Source of the DNA: Hyphomicrobiales bacterium
GTDB taxonomy: Bacteria; Pseudomonadota; Alphaproteobacteria; Rhizobiales; Rhizobiaceae
Length of the DNA stretch: 64,000 bases
Direction: 5' to 3'
Assembly (NCBI GenBank): GCA_900471925.1
Contig: UCGV01000010.1
Coordinates: forward strand, 387,257 to 451,256
Position numbers and translations under genes: made by a program. Below, in pieces: positions 61,807 to 64,000 of this stretch. The stretch's first letter is position 1; each line of letters begins with the position of its first letter. Under the pieces are notes generated by a model. That model did no database searches, was not told where the DNA came from, and saw only the letters and a list, made by a program, of their open reading frames with translations.

Positions 61807-63438
61807 ATGAAACTGCCAACCGGCGATCGATATGACACGCTCTACCGTGATTTTTCCTGGCAGATCCCGGAGAATTTCAATATCGGCCGTGCCGTCAGCG
61901 ACGATTGGGCGGCGCGTGATGCCGACCGCGTCTGCCTCGAACATTTCAGCCCCGACGGCAACCACCTGTCGTTGACCTATGGCGCGCTTTCAGCTCAGTC
62001 CTCATCCGTCGCCCATGCGCTGTCGGCGCTTGGAATCGGCAGGGGAGATCGGGTGGCGCTGCTCCTGCCGCAATGTTTCGAGACCGTAATTTCGCATGTG
62101 GCGATTTACAAGATGGGCGCGATCGCCTTGCCGCTGGCTCTCCTCTTCGGCGTCGAGGCGCTTGAATACCGGTTGCGGGCTGCGGGTGCGACAGCCGTCA
62201 TCACCAACGGCTTCGGCCTTGGGCGTATCGACCAGATTCGCGGCCGGCTGCCGGATATCAAACAGGTCATCAGCATCGAAGGCGCTTCGGCTGGCACACT
62301 TGGCTTTGCGGATCTGGTTTCGGCCTATCCCTCCAGCTTCGACATTGCCCAATCGGGGCCGGATGAACCGGCGCTGATGATCTTCACCTCGGGTACGACA
62401 GGGCCGCCAAAAGGGGCGCTGCATGGCCACAGGGTTCTCGCAGGCCATATTCCCGGCATGCAATTTGCCCATGAAGGGTTTCCGCAGACAGGCGACAAGG
62501 TTTGGACACCGTCCGACTGGGCCTGGGCCGGTGGTCTTCTGAATGCGTTGTTGCCGAGCCTGCTGCTCGGTGTGCCCGTCGTTTCTTCGCCGGCTCAGAA
62601 ATTCGATGCGGACACGGCCTACCGCATCATGGCCGAGATGAAAGTGCGCAATGCTTTCATTCCGCCGACGGCGCTCAGGCTTCTGAAATCCGTCGAAGAC
62701 CCGCGCTCGAAATATGATCTCGCGCTGCGGACCATCGGTTCAGCGGGTGAATCCCTGGGGCGCGAGACTTATGAATGGGTACGCCGCACGCTCGGCATCA
62801 CGGTCAATGAATTTTATGGGCAGACCGAATGCAATTTCGTGCTGTCGTCGAGCGCCGCCTTCGGTGTCTCCAGGGCCGGTGCGATCGGGCGTTCCTCACC
62901 AGGCCACAGGGTGGCGATCGTCAGCGACGACGGTAACGAACTGCCGGTCGGCGAGCAGGGGCAGATCGCCATTGCCAGCCCCGATCCGGTGATGTTCCTC
63001 GGCTACTGGAACGATCCCGATGCGACGGAGCGGAAGTATGCCAAAGGGTGGCTGCTGACCGGCGATATCGGCCGGCAGGATGCGGATGGCTACGTGACTT
63101 TTGCGGGCCGCGACGATGATGTCATCACCTCGTCGGGATACCGTATCGGACCGGCCGAGATCGAGGACTGCCTCATCGGTCATCCGGCCGTGCAGCTTGC
63201 GGCTGCCGTCGGCAAGCCGGATGCGCTGCGTACGGAAATCGTCAAGGCCTATATCGTGCTTTCGCCGGGCCACAGCCCGAGCGATGAACTGGCGGCTGAG
63301 GTCCGTGATTGGGTGAAGACCCGGCTTTCCATGCACGAATATCCGCGAGAGGTCGAATTTGTCGATGCCCTGCCGCTGACGACGACGGGCAAGGTGATCC
63401 GCCGACTGTTGCGGGAAAAGGCTGCGTCGGAGGCTTAA
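61807..63438 (+). CDS. acyl-CoA synthetase (medium-chain/acetyl-CoA synthetase-like)
   Basis: A 543-residue adenylate-forming enzyme activating a carboxylic acid to its CoA ester. The AMP-binding motif is IFTSGTTGPPKGALHGH (about residue 195), A5 is NEFYGQTECNFV, the hinge is GWLLTGDIGRQDADGY and the catalytic Lys is in TTTGKVIRRL. The start MKLPTGDRYDTLYRDF is at 61807; the frame is open 34 codons higher. Acid specificity unknown. It shares a TTAA stop overlap with the next gene on the reverse strand. Confidence 0.93.
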   Translation: MKLPTGDRYDTLYRDFSWQIPENFNIGRAVSDDWAARDADRVCLEHFSPDGNHLSLTYGALSAQSSSVAHALSALGIGRGDRVALLLPQCFETVISHVAIYKMGAIALPLALLFGVEALEYRLRAAGATAVITNGFGLGRIDQIRGRLPDIKQVISIEGASAGTLGFADLVSAYPSSFDIAQSGPDEPALMIFTSGTTGPPKGALHGHRVLAGHIPGMQFAHEGFPQTGDKVWTPSDWAWAGGLLNALLPSLLLGVPVVSSPAQKFDADTAYRIMAEMKVRNAFIPPTALRLLKSVEDPRSKYDLALRTIGSAGESLGRETYEWVRRTLGITVNEFYGQTECNFVLSSSAAFGVSRAGAIGRSSPGHRVAIVSDDGNELPVGEQGQIAIASPDPVMFLGYWNDPDATERKYAKGWLLTGDIGRQDADGYVTFAGRDDDVITSSGYRIGPAEIEDCLIGHPAVQLAAAVGKPDALRTEIVKAYIVLSPGHSPSDELAAEVRDWVKTRLSMHEYPREVEFVDALPLTTTGKVIRRLLREKAASEA

Positions 63439-64000
63439 CCCCGGCCGGCGAGCGACATGATCTTCTCGCGCAGCAGCTTCGCCATGTTGCGAGTGCTGCG
63501 GTACATATGAAGCTGGGCTGCCACCTGGCGCATGTCGCGGTCGCCGTTCTGCGTGAGGCCGATCACCAGCGTTCCCATCTCCTCTCGCTCCTGCCAGAAG
63601 CGGCTCATGATCGGATGATCGGAGACGGCACAGGAGTCCGAGCGCAGGACGTTGGCATCGTCGAGATGCCATTCGGTCACTTCGCCCATCAGCAGCTTGC
63701 CGGGCGAGTAGCGGGAAAAACTTTCGTCATAGGCGGTCTTCCACGTATAGGCCTCGCCGCCCATCATCAGCACAACGATCGCGGCGATCGCCTTGCCGTT
63801 GAGGTCGATCGTATGGATGCGAACGGCATCGATTTCCGCCAGATTGGAGACGGCTTCGCGGGCGAAAGCCGTGTGGTAGCGGTCGGTGACGAGCGCGCTG
63901 CGGCGCTTGCCCTTCCAGCCGCCGGCTTCGAGCGTCAGGAATTCCTCGAAGCGCATGTGGACTTCGCGTGGCTGGCGGGCAACGGTGTGGACGACCGTGC
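63435..64000 (-). CDS. BioF2/CelD-like N-acetyltransferase (5' end beyond window)
   Basis: The C-terminal 188 codons of a GNAT-fold protein of the Acetyltransf_6 group (named CelD or BioF2-like in rhizobia). RIHTIDLNGKAIAAIVVLMM, TWKTAYDESFSRYSPG (substrate/CoA site) and LLMGEVTEWHLDD fit the family. The frame stays open to base 64000, so the true start is outside. Role perhaps in envelope polysaccharide or peptide modification; inferred. Its stop overlaps the acyl-CoA synthetase stop by four bases. Confidence 0.85.
   Translation of the reverse strand, partial: TVVHTVARQPREVHMRFEEFLTLEAGGWKGKRRSALVTDRYHTAFAREAVSNLAEIDAVRIHTIDLNGKAIAAIVVLMMGGEAYTWKTAYDESFSRYSPGKLLMGEVTEWHLDDANVLRSDSCAVSDHPIMSRFWQEREEMGTLVIGLTQNGDRDMRQVAAQLHMYRSTRNMAKLLREKIMSLAGRG

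Overview
The window is compact, GC-rich chromosomal DNA of an alphaproteobacterium, most likely Rhizobiaceae (Rhizobium/Agrobacterium-like). This rests on the gene content: cobaltochelatase CobS and CobT beside bolA and a J-domain gene, CpdR, a TIGR02302-type protein, DUF2125, DUF2937, DUF3108 and a CtrA-type site TTAA-N7-TTAAC. No species is claimed. I recognise no prophage, insertion sequence, integron or CRISPR array. The two tRNA genes, Arg(CCT) and Leu(CAA), have no integrase beside them, and the only tyrosine recombinase is housekeeping XerD.

Layout. 1-8 kb: 5' part of dxr, small envelope and stress proteins, a methyltransferase, tRNA-Arg, an M20 amidohydrolase, and a D,D-carboxypeptidase followed by a His-rich COG0523 metallochaperone GTPase. 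8-17 kb: tusA and a YafK-like L,D-transpeptidase lipoprotein, accA, a 58-residue membrane protein with xerD, the shikimate genes aroK-aroB with a CorC/CNNM-like transporter and a DUF2938 gene, then bolA divergent from a J-domain gene. 17-31 kb: cobS-cobT, a phytase-like exported protein, a small nucleotide kinase, a queuosine-precursor transporter with a candidate riboswitch on its start codon, rpmB, DUF3108, an EamA exporter, gloB with a cupin gene, and hisC-tyrC. 31-43 kb: chaC, plsC, a DUF218 gene, ftsE-ftsX, hpt, cpdR, the large TIGR02302 gene, then lysA, a LptM-like lipoprotein and argH, with a TlpA-like thioredoxin divergent. 43-56 kb: the etfB-etfA-hbdA fatty-acid/electron-transfer genes, rhomboid, cobalamin adenosyltransferase, a HIG1-like protein, SDR, BrkB, gluQ, a DNA glycosylase, HNH, dsbB with a YqaA-like protein, and a Kef-type antiporter carrying a cyclic-nucleotide-binding domain. 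56-64 kb: tRNA-Leu and a more accessory stretch of regulator/enzyme pairs (TetR with MFS, HxlR with SDR), an aldo/keto reductase, an acyl-CoA synthetase and a truncated acetyltransferase.

The genes are mostly core metabolism and envelope maintenance: isoprenoids, fatty acid, aromatic amino acid, Lys and Arg synthesis, peptidoglycan editing, divisome (FtsEX), cobalamin, and beta-oxidation electron flow. I saw no convincing new multi-gene defence or mobile system. The best leads are regulatory RNA or DNA elements (a preQ1-I-like pseudoknot at 22.8 kb, a Shine-Dalgarno-masking hairpin at 1.95 kb, a palindromic operator inside the etf promoter at 46.4 kb, paired TetR operators at 57.7 kb) and several very small membrane or exported proteins. 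All family calls come from reading motifs, without database searches.
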